Assembly: GCA_045576675.1 (NCBI GenBank)
Contig: JAZNGX010000183.1
Location: 1-29,607 of the forward strand
Direction of reading: 5' to 3'
DNA length: 29,607 bases
Source: JAZNGX01 sp045576675
Lineage (GTDB): Bacteria; Bacillota; Clostridia; Monoglobales; Firm-18
In this document: positions 12,817-20,401 of the stretch, in pieces
How positions within the stretch are numbered: the first letter of the stretch is position 1
Layout of the letters: every line of letters starts with the position of its first letter
Notes under the pieces: generated by a model
What the model saw: the letters and a program-made list of their open reading frames with translations, nothing else
Databases searched by the model: none
What the model was told of the DNA's origin: nothing
Translations under genes and position numbers: made by a program

Positions 12817-14754
12817 ATGGCGATAAATTACACGCCGAAGCCGTTACCTGCACAGCAAAGGCTTGGATTTAACATCAGTGCTTTTTACGGTGTAAACAAG
12901 ACCGGCACAGCTGCTAACGGTGAATTTATAGACTGCAGGAATATGTCAAGCGACAATTTCCCTTACGCAAGCCCGAGAGAGCCGCGTGAGGTTATTGCAT
13001 CAGGAATAGTAAATCCGCAGAGGTTATTATTTTGCGGTGACAGGCTTTCGTATATTGCAGGCGGCAAGCTTAATGTTAAAAATGGTGATGCCTTTGACGA
13101 GGTTGGCGAGGTTGGTAATGTAACCTCTGCTGTGGATTTTAACAATCAGAAGATGCTGTTTTATCCGACAAATATAGAATATGAGTATAAAACCGGTGAC
13201 ATAAGCACAATAACAAAGTATCTTACATTGAGAGTTGGCAGTTACGGAGGAAAGGCATCTTCTACTATACACGGTTTTAGTGAAACTTGCGACAATGTAA
13301 ATGTATACTGGCGAGGCAACAGGTATAACCACAGAAAATGTGCAACTATTGCAATAAGCAGTGGTGAGTCTTCTGAGTATATCAATGCTACAGCTAAAGA
13401 GAAAAAAGACGATGAAGGCAACACCGTTTACAACGAAATAACAATTAATGTTACGGGAAATAATCCACAATATATTACGGATGGTTTTAAAAACGACAGC
13501 AGATTTATGAAGTTGTTTGTAAGAGCGTGGGACGATAAAGGAAACCTTATATCGTCAAGCGATTTTGACGAAACAAACTATACTGCAAATTATACCGAGT
13601 GCGGTTTTGGCAAACCAATATTATTTAATGGTGTTGCACCTGCAAAGATACTTGCAATGATTGGTTACTATTACACTCCTACCACAACAAATTGGAATGG
13701 TTTTTGTGACCAAGGGTGTATTACCCAACGTAACGATGATTTAGATAATGAGAATTTCAAAGTATGGGTTACGGCTACCGAATATCCTGCTGAAAATTCA
13801 CAGCCGGCAATCAACTATGCCTGTATGGACAACAACAGGGTTGTTGCAGTTGAGGGAAACAATTTCTATGCATCGTGTCTTGGTGATTATACTAATTGGA
13901 CGGACTTTGTTGATGCAGAGGGAAATCCAAAGGCGAAAGGAGCATATGCAGAGGAACTATGCACCTACGGTGATTTTACAGGCATTATAAAGTACAACAG
14001 CAATGTTATTCTTACAAAGGCTGACCTGACATACATCTGCTACGGAAACAAGCCACCGTACAGGATTAACGAGCTTTGCAACGTTGGTTGCATCAAAAAC
14101 GAAACAATTGCAGAGGTTGACGGATACCTATACTGGCTCGGCCGTGACGGAGTATATATGTTTGGCGGAGGTACGCCGAGGTTGATTAGTGACAAGGTCA
14201 AGATTACGCCCACTGACGGTGTTGCCTGCGGATACGAACACAAGTATTACTTATGTGCAAACGATGGCGAAAGCTTTAAGCTATATGTTTACGACACGCA
14301 AAAAAACTTATGGCACATTGAGGACGAAAGGCAATACGTAAGCCTTACATCCAAAGACGGTGCATTATACGGCCTGACTGCTGACGGTGAGATATTAAAG
14401 TTTAACAGCGGCAGTGAGCGTGTTGAATGGGAATTTACGACATCTGACTTTGATTTTAATACTGAATACACGAAAAATCTGGCTAAAATTTACGTCAGGA
14501 TGAAGTTATACAATCAGACATACGTTGACATATATGTGAGGTCTAACAGGCAAGACTGGTATAGATTTGCGAATTTTAAGGCTGATGGAACGAGCGTTAT
14601 TCAGGCAAAGGCGAAGTTAAAAAAGTGTGATTATTTCACCTTACGCTTTGTCGGCTACGGCAAGGCTGAAATAATGGACGTATATGCAGATGTTACACTT
14701 GGCTCACAGAAGCACAGAAGCGGTGACAAGCTGGCGGTGTTCAGGAAGAGCTGA
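12817..14754 (+). CDS. Tail hub/nozzle protein (P22 gp10-like packaged DNA stabilisation)
   Basis: The 645-residue protein is beta-strand rich. Short WxG/WxxD-type repeats, such as DYTNWTDF, YLYWLGRDGVYMFGGGTP and YVSLTSKDGALYGLTADGE, suggest a beta-propeller. This fits P22 gp10-like tail hubs, which plug the portal after packaging; its N-terminal segment (GVNKTGTAANGEFIDCRNMSS) and ASCLGDYTNWTDFVD resemble those families. It is the only large gene between the adaptor and the fibre genes, so no tape measure or tube gene exists here. GAAGGAGGG precedes the ATG. Confidence 0.75.
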   Translation: MAINYTPKPLPAQQRLGFNISAFYGVNKTGTAANGEFIDCRNMSSDNFPYASPREPREVIASGIVNPQRLLFCGDRLSYIAGGKLNVKNGDAFDEVGEVGNVTSAVDFNNQKMLFYPTNIEYEYKTGDISTITKYLTLRVGSYGGKASSTIHGFSETCDNVNVYWRGNRYNHRKCATIAISSGESSEYINATAKEKKDDEGNTVYNEITINVTGNNPQYITDGFKNDSRFMKLFVRAWDDKGNLISSSDFDETNYTANYTECGFGKPILFNGVAPAKILAMIGYYYTPTTTNWNGFCDQGCITQRNDDLDNENFKVWVTATEYPAENSQPAINYACMDNNRVVAVEGNNFYASCLGDYTNWTDFVDAEGNPKAKGAYAEELCTYGDFTGIIKYNSNVILTKADLTYICYGNKPPYRINELCNVGCIKNETIAEVDGYLYWLGRDGVYMFGGGTPRLISDKVKITPTDGVACGYEHKYYLCANDGESFKLYVYDTQKNLWHIEDERQYVSLTSKDGALYGLTADGEILKFNSGSERVEWEFTTSDFDFNTEYTKNLAKIYVRMKLYNQTYVDIYVRSNRQDWYRFANFKADGTSVIQAKAKLKKCDYFTLRFVGYGKAEIMDVYADVTLGSQKHRSGDKLAVFRKS

Positions 14755-14786
14755 TGGCTCTTTTTAGGGAATACTAAATGATTTCT

Positions 14787-14835
14787 GCCACCTCATCCGT
14801 CAGCTACGCTGACACCTTCCCCTCGAAGGGGAAGG
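14787..14835 (+). repeat. A-type hairpin repeat after the hub gene
   Basis: GTCAGC-tac-GCTGAC is followed by CCTTCCCCT-cga-AGGGGAAGG. It ends 11 bases before the AAGGAGGG of the next gene. Its spacer and loop bases differ slightly from the 12734 copy, while both stems are conserved. Confidence 0.9.
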
Positions 14836-14858
14836 CTTGAAAACAAGGAGGGATTTTT

Positions 14859-15077
14859 ATGGATATAAAGATGATTGAAGCGAGGTTATCACGTGCTGAA
14901 AACACTAAGGATTTATTTGCTGTAGTTGGGGCTTTGATTGAGCATCAGATAGAGTTTGAGCGAGAGCTTGAGGACAAGCTTGAAAGTCTTGACAGTGACA
15001 ACATCATTGAAATTGATTTTGGACGGACACGTTATAAAAATCTTAAAATAGGAGGTACAACAGATGAAGGAGTATAA
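14859..15077 (+). CDS. Small coiled-coil phage protein
   Basis: The 72-residue protein has two acidic helices (MIEARLSRAENTKDLFAVV and IEFERELEDKLESLDSD) and a short beta end. It overlaps the fibre gene by 14 bases, so the two are translationally linked. Such small helical proteins near the tail hub may be chaperones for, or linkers of, fibres, but I recognise no family. AAGGAGGG precedes the start. Confidence 0.7.
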   Translation: MDIKMIEARLSRAENTKDLFAVVGALIEHQIEFERELEDKLESLDSDNIIEIDFGRTRYKNLKIGGTTDEGV

Positions 15078-16788
15078 AGTTATATTTGATTCTGACGGAA
15101 GACAGGTTTCTTTTAATGAGTCGTATGCCGTTGACGGCGACCACAACAGCGTAAAAATCACAGCAGTATTCCCTGAAGAATATGCTGGTCTTACAAAGCG
15201 TGTGGCTTATGTTAAATCAACTGGCGGAAGCTCAGACGTGATTGACCTTGATAACAACACGTTAACACTGACATCCGACTATTTATTTGCCGGCACAACT
15301 TCGGTAACCTTTGAATTAACCAATAATGATGGCACACAGGGAATAAGGTTTCAGAAGGTTGATATTCTTGTCGCACCTGCTGTTAATCCCACAGGTGACA
15401 AGGTATACAACACATATATGTTATCTTTTTCAGTTGCTGAAACGGTCACGAGTGAGCCGGGAGCAGAAGCAAAAGTTGAAAATCTCGGCACAAACAGAAA
15501 TGTTAAGCTGAAATTCACAATACCGAAGGGCGAGCCGTTTAGGTATGAAGATTTCACTCAGGAACAGCTTGCCGGATTAAAGGGCGACAAGGGCGAGCAG
15601 GGGTTAATGCTTTATCCGACTATTGATAACGATGGTAATCTTTCTTGGGAGAAAAAAGAAAGCAACGATGCTGTTCCTGAGACAACAAACATAAAAGGTC
15701 CGAAAGGTGACACAGGTGCGACTGGTGCCCCTGGAGCTATAGGACCTACAGGACCACAAGGCAAACAGGGTATCCAGGGACCACAGGGACCGCAAGGCGT
15801 AAAGGGTGATACCGGAGCTACAGGACCACAAGGGCCAAAAGGTGACAAGGGTGATACACCTGAGCTTGCGAACAACCTTACAACAACCGTAGCGGGCAAG
15901 GCGTTGGACGCATATCAGGGATATTTGTTAAACAAAAACAAGCTATCGGTTAAAGAAGTTGCTTCAAGCGACATTGATGGCTGTACTACATCGGGGTTTT
16001 ACCAAATAGTAAGTGATGATGCATACGTAAACAACGACGGCCAAGGTGTGTTTTTAATAGCTGATGAAGGTGGATACGCTGAATATTACCATGCAACACA
16101 ATTGTTGATTGATATTGCGAAGTATGACAGTATACGTGTACGTCAATGGGACAATGACATCGATGCGTGGGGAACGTGGGACACCCTGGCACTAAAGAGT
16201 AAGATGGATGAAAATATTGACGACATTCGCCAAAGACTCAGCTCGTTGATGCTGTCAAACAAGCTTATCAGATATGCTTTGCCCTGTGCATCAATAGATG
16301 GGCTGACAACCGAAGGGATATATATAGTTGGCGGTTTAGTTTACATTGTCGGTGATGACGGTTATGGCACAATTTCGCAATACAAAATTGACCAGTGGGG
16401 AAACGTAAAGTGGCGTATGACTATTAGCGGCTCCGATTACGGTGAATGGATGCCGATTAATGCAGTACCAAAGTACACAGTTAATAATTTAAACGTTGAT
16501 GCTGCAGGCATATGTGAATTACAGTTGAGCGAGGGCTCAACATCGGTATACAGCGTTTCAACAGACGGGTACATAAATTTTGTTCTGCCGACACCAATCA
16601 ATTACAATGAATTTTATCAAATTCTAATTCACGCCAATTTAGAAATGGAAAATTCAATAGTATGGGGAACGCCAACGTTCTTCAACGGTGAAATCCCCGA
16701 CATCGGTATTGGCAGATACGATTTTATCTTTGAGTGGGACGGCTCACAGTGGTGTGCAGGAGCTATTGAAAAGGGTGATGTTGTATGA
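15064..16788 (+). CDS. Tail fibre with collagen-like repeat
   Basis: The 574-residue protein probably forms a trimeric fibre. Residues 1-130 are a beta-sandwich like the N-terminal domain of BppU-type upper baseplate proteins. Residues 212 to about 264 are some 17 collagen-like Gly-X-Y triplets (GPKGDTGATGAPGAIGPTG and on), starting with a second short GLKGDKGEQG run at 171-180. After it, LANNLTTTVAGKALDAYQGY is a known trimerisation-type motif in phage fibres, followed by domains with repeated DGC/TTxGxY patterns (SSDIDGCTTSGFYQI and ASIDGLTTEGIYIV) that likely bind the cell surface. AGGAGG lies 8 bases before the ATG. Confidence 0.85.
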   Translation: MKEYKVIFDSDGRQVSFNESYAVDGDHNSVKITAVFPEEYAGLTKRVAYVKSTGGSSDVIDLDNNTLTLTSDYLFAGTTSVTFELTNNDGTQGIRFQKVDILVAPAVNPTGDKVYNTYMLSFSVAETVTSEPGAEAKVENLGTNRNVKLKFTIPKGEPFRYEDFTQEQLAGLKGDKGEQGLMLYPTIDNDGNLSWEKKESNDAVPETTNIKGPKGDTGATGAPGAIGPTGPQGKQGIQGPQGPQGVKGDTGATGPQGPKGDKGDTPELANNLTTTVAGKALDAYQGYLLNKNKLSVKEVASSDIDGCTTSGFYQIVSDDAYVNNDGQGVFLIADEGGYAEYYHATQLLIDIAKYDSIRVRQWDNDIDAWGTWDTLALKSKMDENIDDIRQRLSSLMLSNKLIRYALPCASIDGLTTEGIYIVGGLVYIVGDDGYGTISQYKIDQWGNVKWRMTISGSDYGEWMPINAVPKYTVNNLNVDAAGICELQLSEGSTSVYSVSTDGYINFVLPTPINYNEFYQILIHANLEMENSIVWGTPTFFNGEIPDIGIGRYDFIFEWDGSQWCAGAIEKGDVV

Positions 16789-17954
16789 TTTTTTCGAGAC
16801 AATTATTAATGAACAAAGCTGAAACCGCAGAGGGCTATCCTCTTGTGTTCAGCTCTAACAGAGATAAGAAAGCGAGGGATTGGAGCATCACAGGCACGAA
16901 TGTTGGTGATATAGGCACGGATGGCAAATACCATTTAAATGTGGTGAATAGTGGTAAGAGTTTGATATCTGCGACAGATTATTTTTCTAAGGCTGCCGAT
17001 TATAGTTCTGTAACAGAAGACGGTAGAAATTGTGCTAAATTTCAAAATGGTGTAAGTTACAATTATACAGATTTTGAGTTTAAACCGAACACACAATATA
17101 CAGTTTCATTTGATGCGAAATCTGTGCTTCGTGAGGGAGAAAGTGCTGCCGTTGGTGCCGCAAGTTGTGTTTTTCGATTTGTATATACTGACGGGACGTA
17201 TTCAAATCTTTTAATATTAAACGGCTCAAAATGGTCGATAAGAACACTCACGTCAACAGCTGGCAAAACAGTTGACCATATTCGTGGTGCGGCACTTGAA
17301 TATAGGTACTGGATATATGTTGACATTGATACCTTCCAACTTGAGGAAGGTATAACACCAACGGAAGTTGAGCCATACCGAGAACCAATAACAACAGAAA
17401 TTATGTTAGATGAACCGATTGGCGTGGTTAAAAGCTATAATTTGTTTAATAAGGATACGTATTCGTACACTCTTGGATATTTCACAGACGATGGGGTTTT
17501 TATAACACAAAGTTCAGGAGGCACAGCCTATATAGATGAGTATATTGCTGTAGAACCTAACACGAGCTATTTTATTGGGCGTACAGGAGGAAGTGTTGGT
17601 GCATATGGCGGAGTTTACTTTTTTGATGAAGAAAAGAATTGGTTATCACGTCAATTGCAACAACACACCATAGAAACATTAACGAGCGGTTATTCAATAA
17701 CAACTCCAGCAAATTGTTACTATATTTTGGTTAGAGTTGTTGTTACCTCAGACTATGCTTATCCATTTAATGCCGACAATTTTCAAATTACAGAAGGTTC
17801 TACTGAAAAAGAATACAAAACCTATTATATCCCATCCGAAGATACAGCCACATATAAAAGTGGTGTGCTCCCTAAGTTGGAAGTTTGTGAAGGGACTAAT
17901 ATTATAACTGTTGAGGCTACTAATGAGCCGACAAATATGACTATTAAATATTGA
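16785..17954 (+). CDS. Tail fibre / receptor-binding protein
   Basis: The 389-residue protein overlaps the fibre gene by four bases (ATGA). Its N-terminal part is a beta domain (MIFSRQLLMNKAETAEGYP). The middle holds FKPNTQYTVSFDAKS and LEEGITPTEVEPYREP, patterns of carbohydrate-binding-like sandwich domains. A second such domain spans about 225-350 (IAVEPNTSYFIGRTGG and FQITEGSTEKEY). It ends LPKLEVCEGTNIITV and NEPTNMTIKY, a C-terminal motif common in phage tail proteins of gut Firmicutes. It likely binds host surface sugars together with the upstream fibre. Confidence 0.8.
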   Translation: MIFSRQLLMNKAETAEGYPLVFSSNRDKKARDWSITGTNVGDIGTDGKYHLNVVNSGKSLISATDYFSKAADYSSVTEDGRNCAKFQNGVSYNYTDFEFKPNTQYTVSFDAKSVLREGESAAVGAASCVFRFVYTDGTYSNLLILNGSKWSIRTLTSTAGKTVDHIRGAALEYRYWIYVDIDTFQLEEGITPTEVEPYREPITTEIMLDEPIGVVKSYNLFNKDTYSYTLGYFTDDGVFITQSSGGTAYIDEYIAVEPNTSYFIGRTGGSVGAYGGVYFFDEEKNWLSRQLQQHTIETLTSGYSITTPANCYYILVRVVVTSDYAYPFNADNFQITEGSTEKEYKTYYIPSEDTATYKSGVLPKLEVCEGTNIITVEATNEPTNMTIKY

Positions 17955-17965
17955 GGAGTGGAATT

Positions 17966-18283
17966 ATGTTATATCAATATATAAATGAACACAGAATTGA
18001 GCCCGTAGCACGAAACGGCTTTATAGAAGTTGAGGGCAAGCGTGTTGGAATAAGTAATTTACCAAAGTATTTGGAAGAACACAAGGGCATTGCAGAGGCA
18101 AACGGATATTATGAATACATTGAGGGTGATATGCCTGAATATGACGTTGAAAAGCAGTATGTGTTGCAAAAGTTTGCCATCGAGGACGGACATATTAAGC
18201 TGTGCTATGAGGTACACGACATTGTTATTCCTGAAGGAGTGATTATGGATGAAGTTACAGAAGATACCACAGCAGAGAATTAA
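17966..18283 (+). CDS. Small phage tail-associated hypothetical protein
   Basis: The 105-residue acidic protein starts at ATG 17966, with GAGGAGT upstream; an earlier in-frame TTG at 17951 overlaps the ribosome site and is not the start. It has YINEHRIEPV, GYYEYIEGDMPEYD and a Glu/Asp-rich tail. It sits between the receptor-binding protein and the amidase, overlapping the amidase gene by 35 bases. The YIEGDMPEYD layout reminds me of small proteins following tail fibre genes in other Firmicutes phages; no function is known. It could be a fibre chaperone. Confidence 0.65.
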   Translation: MLYQYINEHRIEPVARNGFIEVEGKRVGISNLPKYLEEHKGIAEANGYYEYIEGDMPEYDVEKQYVLQKFAIEDGHIKLCYEVHDIVIPEGVIMDEVTEDTTAEN

Positions 18284-18887
18284 CGGCAGACTTAAACCGC
18301 TTAATCTTGCAAGGGTTGACAGTATTGTACTACATCATATGGCACACGAAACTGCTGATGTTAAAATCGTTGAGTGTTGGCACGTTGATGGCAATGGTTG
18401 GAATGCTATTGGTTACAATTACTGGATTGGATATGATGGTGCGATTTACGAGGGCAGAGGGCTTAATGTGGGTGCAGGAGTAGCAAACCACAACAGTCAT
18501 ATTATAAGCATTGGTTTTCAGGGTGATTACGATAAAAACGACATTATGCCCGATGCACAGTTTAACTCAGCTATTGACCTTATTAATTATCTTATGCCGT
18601 TTCTGCCTAACTGCAAGGCGATAAAAGGACACAGAGATTTTGGCGGTTCGGTTTGTCCGGGTAATTACTTCCCGTTAGAGGAAATGAAAAAGCTAAGAAA
18701 AAGGAGTGTTAGTGCAATGATTTACAACTACATAGACGAAAATATGCCCGAATGGGCGAGGCCGTATGTTCAAAAGGCGGTTGATTTAGGAATTATCAAA
18801 GGCAACGAGCACGGTGAGTTGAATTTGACCGATGACAAGATTTGGACGTTGGTTGTTATTATGAGGGCAACAGGAGTGATGAAATGA
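18249..18887 (+). CDS. Endolysin: N-acetylmuramoyl-L-alanine amidase with C-terminal SLH-like segment
   Basis: The 212-residue lysin should cut the bond between muramic acid and peptide in the cell wall at lysis. Residues about 20-150 are an Amidase_2/PGRP domain with zinc ligands His29 (LHHMAH), His128 (KGHRDFGG) and Cys136 (VCPGNY). It is a short form with GYNYWIGYDGAIYEGRG in the core. The C-terminal 50 residues (MPEWARPYVQKAVDLGIIKG, then LNLTDD) resemble half of an SLH wall-binding repeat. The start at 18249 has AAGGAG 9 bases upstream but sits inside the previous gene. It overlaps the next gene by four bases. Confidence 0.92.
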   Translation: MKLQKIPQQRINGRLKPLNLARVDSIVLHHMAHETADVKIVECWHVDGNGWNAIGYNYWIGYDGAIYEGRGLNVGAGVANHNSHIISIGFQGDYDKNDIMPDAQFNSAIDLINYLMPFLPNCKAIKGHRDFGGSVCPGNYFPLEEMKKLRKRSVSAMIYNYIDENMPEWARPYVQKAVDLGIIKGNEHGELNLTDDKIWTLVVIMRATGVMK

Positions 18888-19615
18888 TTAAGTTACAGAT
18901 TGGCAACAAAACCTATTACAATAACGGCAAGGCTGAAAGAATGGATGCAGCTCCGTTTTTGGAAAACAGTCGCACATTTGTACCTATACGTTTTATTGCT
19001 GAAGCTTTAGGCTGCACCGTAAAGTGGAATGATTTAACGAGAACCGTCACCATAACCGGCAAATCTGAACCGGTATATTTTGATACAGCCAACGAGTGTG
19101 CGATTGACTGGGGTATGAAGTTTAACAACCTATCAATCGGCTTACACAAGGAATTAGGCAGCAGCATTTACAAATGCGACAAAGGATATTATTATACCTT
19201 CCCTAATATCGGTCAATCAAACAGCGTGACCTGTTCCGTTGACAACAGCAAAAACAAAAGGGTTGCAGTTATTCATTCACACGCTTCGACAGGGTGCGGA
19301 ACGCAAAAAGGCGACAAAATATCTTCTACAGACGTAAGTCTTGCAAAAACATTGAAGTGTGACAATTATATGGTATCACCGTGCGGAACGTTAGAGGTAT
19401 ACAGGCACGACACAAAGCGGTATGAAAACATATCAGACTGTATGCCATATGACAGAAGAGCATTAAAAAAGCTACAAACGTCTTGGGGTTATGGGAATAT
19501 GAAAAAGAATGATGAGTTTTTTAAATCATATCCAATTGGCACGGTATCAATTGAGGCTGATTTTTACAACAAGCTTTTTGCCGATGGCAAGCAATTTCCA
19601 TTATTTGATGATTAA
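18884..19615 (+). CDS. Stalk-domain protein fused to a DUF4329 (JAB/JAMM-like) domain
   Basis: The 243-residue protein starts at ATG 18884, overlapping the amidase stop (ATGA), with GGAGTG upstream. Residues about 1-60 match the copper amine oxidase N-terminal-like stalk domain (RTFVPIRFIAEALGC, then VKWNDLTRTVTIT), which in Firmicutes usually sits on secreted wall proteins. Residues about 70-165 match DUF4329: HKELGSSIYKCDKGYYY, then IHSHASTG at 130-137, with H131-x-H133 and S147-x-x-D150, the JAMM metal-site order. DUF4329 is known from secreted toxins and phage proteins and is thought to be a peptidase. No signal peptide is seen, so export would need the holin. It lies between endolysin and holin, so a second lysis enzyme is likely. 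Confidence 0.75.
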   Translation: MIKLQIGNKTYYNNGKAERMDAAPFLENSRTFVPIRFIAEALGCTVKWNDLTRTVTITGKSEPVYFDTANECAIDWGMKFNNLSIGLHKELGSSIYKCDKGYYYTFPNIGQSNSVTCSVDNSKNKRVAVIHSHASTGCGTQKGDKISSTDVSLAKTLKCDNYMVSPCGTLEVYRHDTKRYENISDCMPYDRRALKKLQTSWGYGNMKKNDEFFKSYPIGTVSIEADFYNKLFADGKQFPLFDD

Positions 19616-19627
19616 GGGGGATTACAA

Positions 19628-20023
19628 ATGAAAATTATAACAGGGATTAAAGCTTTATGTGGCGTTGCAACGTCTATTATATCTTACATATTTGGAGGGA
19701 TTGACGTGTTGATGTCTGTTCTTTTATTCTGCATTGTGGTTGACTACATAACCGGGATAATGTCAGCGGTGTACGAAAAGGAAGTGAACAGCGAAAGAGG
19801 CTTCAAAGGCATTCTTAAAAAGATAGCTATATTGAGCGTTGTGGCTTTGGCGTATCAGATAGGGCGTGCAACAGGTGCGACAGCTATACGTGACTGTGTA
19901 ATCGGCTTTTACATAGCAAACGAGGGTATATCAATACTTGAAAACTGCGGCAGAATGGAATTGCCGGTGTTCAGCGGACTAAAGGATATACTGGAGCAGT
20001 TAAGACATAAAGATACGAAATAA
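19628..20023 (+). CDS. Holin, phage_holin_4/Cph1 family
   Basis: The 131-residue membrane protein should form the timed holes that let the endolysin out. It has three predicted membrane segments: about 5-22, about 28-46 (DVLMSVLLFCIVVDYITG) and about 65-82 (ILKKIAILSVVALAYQIG), with a possible fourth at 88-105. The VDYITGIMSA motif followed by NSERGFKGILKK is typical of the toxin-secretion/lysis holin family. AAGGGGGA precedes the ATG. It is the last phage gene, and a terminator follows 21 bases after the stop. Confidence 0.92.
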   Translation: MKIITGIKALCGVATSIISYIFGGIDVLMSVLLFCIVVDYITGIMSAVYEKEVNSERGFKGILKKIAILSVVALAYQIGRATGATAIRDCVIGFYIANEGISILENCGRMELPVFSGLKDILEQLRHKDTK

Positions 20024-20044
20024 TATAATAGGAAGAAAAACATA

Positions 20045-20070
20045 AGGCGGTCGTTTTGACCGCCTAAAAT
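20045..20070 (+). terminator. Terminator of the late phage operon
   Basis: AGGCGGTC (20045-20052), a 5-base loop GTTTT, and GACCGCCT (20058-20065) form a perfect 8-bp stem followed by AAAATTTTT. It ends transcription after the holin. Confidence 0.88.
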
Positions 20071-20201
20071 TTTTGGCACATTTTTGGCACATCTAAAGTG
20101 CAATAAAGTACAATTTTATGCAATAGCGTTTATTTTGACAAAAAAGAAAAACCGCTTCAAAGTCCCTTATTTATTGGGATTTTTAGCGGTTTTATCGGTG
20201 G
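20071..20201. other. Prophage attachment junction (att) with direct repeats beside tRNA-Gln
   Basis: TTTTGGCACA occurs at 20071-20080 and 20082-20091, eleven bases apart, and AAAGTxCAATA-like repeats follow at 20095-20112. Such tandem repeats often bind integrase arms. The phage side ends at the tRNA 3' end (CCA at 20199-20201), a usual phage target. The exact crossover cannot be placed without the other junction; a copy of the tRNA 3' part is expected at the left end of the prophage. Confidence 0.65.
20148..20193 (-). terminator. Terminator downstream of tRNA-Gln (works in both directions)
   Basis: AAAACCGCT at 20148-20156 pairs with AGCGGTTTT at 20185-20193, with an inner GTCCC/GGGAT stem. 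On the minus strand the stem is followed by TTTTTCTTTTTTG, so it should end tRNA transcription. It starts five bases after the tRNA. Confidence 0.8.
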
Positions 20202-20273
20202 TTGCCGAACTAGGATTCGAACCCAGACAAACAGAGTCAGAGTCTGTCGTGCTACCTTTACACAATTCGGCAA
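20199..20273 (-). tRNA. tRNA-Gln (CUG anticodon)
   Basis: Read leftward, the gene starts TTGCCGA and ends TCGGCAA-CCA, giving a full 7-bp acceptor stem and an encoded CCA. The anticodon arm is ACAGA-CTCTGAC-TCTGT, with anticodon CTG. The T arm is CTGGG-TTCGAAT-CCTAG. The D arm holds AAAGGTAGC. Its 3' end points at the prophage, as expected of a phage target tRNA. Confidence 0.92.
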
Positions 20274-20289
20274 TTTCAAGTGCTTAAAT

Positions 20290-20318
20290 ATAATACCACT
20301 TTTTGTTTATTTTGTCAA
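20290..20318 (-). promoter_or_regulatory. Promoter of tRNA-Gln
   Basis: On the minus strand TTGACA (20318-20313), a 17-base spacer and TATTAT (20295-20290) lie about 16 bases before the tRNA 5' end. Confidence 0.8.
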
Positions 20319-20401
20319 TACATTTTTTATTATTTTTTCACATTTTTTTAAAATTATTCGTTTTTTCACAACTATAATATACATCTTTGCTTCAATAAAT
20401 A

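Larger units (their letters stand above)
1..20201. mobile_element. Prophage, right-hand part (left end outside window)
   Basis: Replication, packaging, head, short-tail, fibre and lysis genes follow each other in normal phage order, nearly all on the + strand, and stop at the 3' end of a tRNA-Gln. No phage gene lies beyond the tRNA. The head genes lead straight to a P22 gp10-like tail hub with no tape measure, tube or sheath gene, which suggests a short-tailed phage. The integrase, repressor and second attachment site are not in the window and should lie to the left. All recognised modules look intact, so the element may be functional, but this is inference. Confidence 0.9.

Noticed and set aside
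15612..15899. Minus-strand open frame rich in Pro and Gly opposite the fibre gene
   Set aside because: It is the mirror of the collagen-like repeat, which leaves few stops in the opposite frame. No ribosome site or neighbour supports it.
1..16000. CRISPR array, considered for the repeated hairpin units
   Set aside because: Copies are hundreds to thousands of bases apart, are not regularly spaced and have no cas genes; each unit is a double hairpin with variable ends.
20281..20400. T-box or other riboswitch upstream of ilvE
   Set aside because: No TGGTACCGCG-type motif and too short a leader after the promoter at 20402; the region is AT-rich and also holds the tRNA promoter on the other strand.
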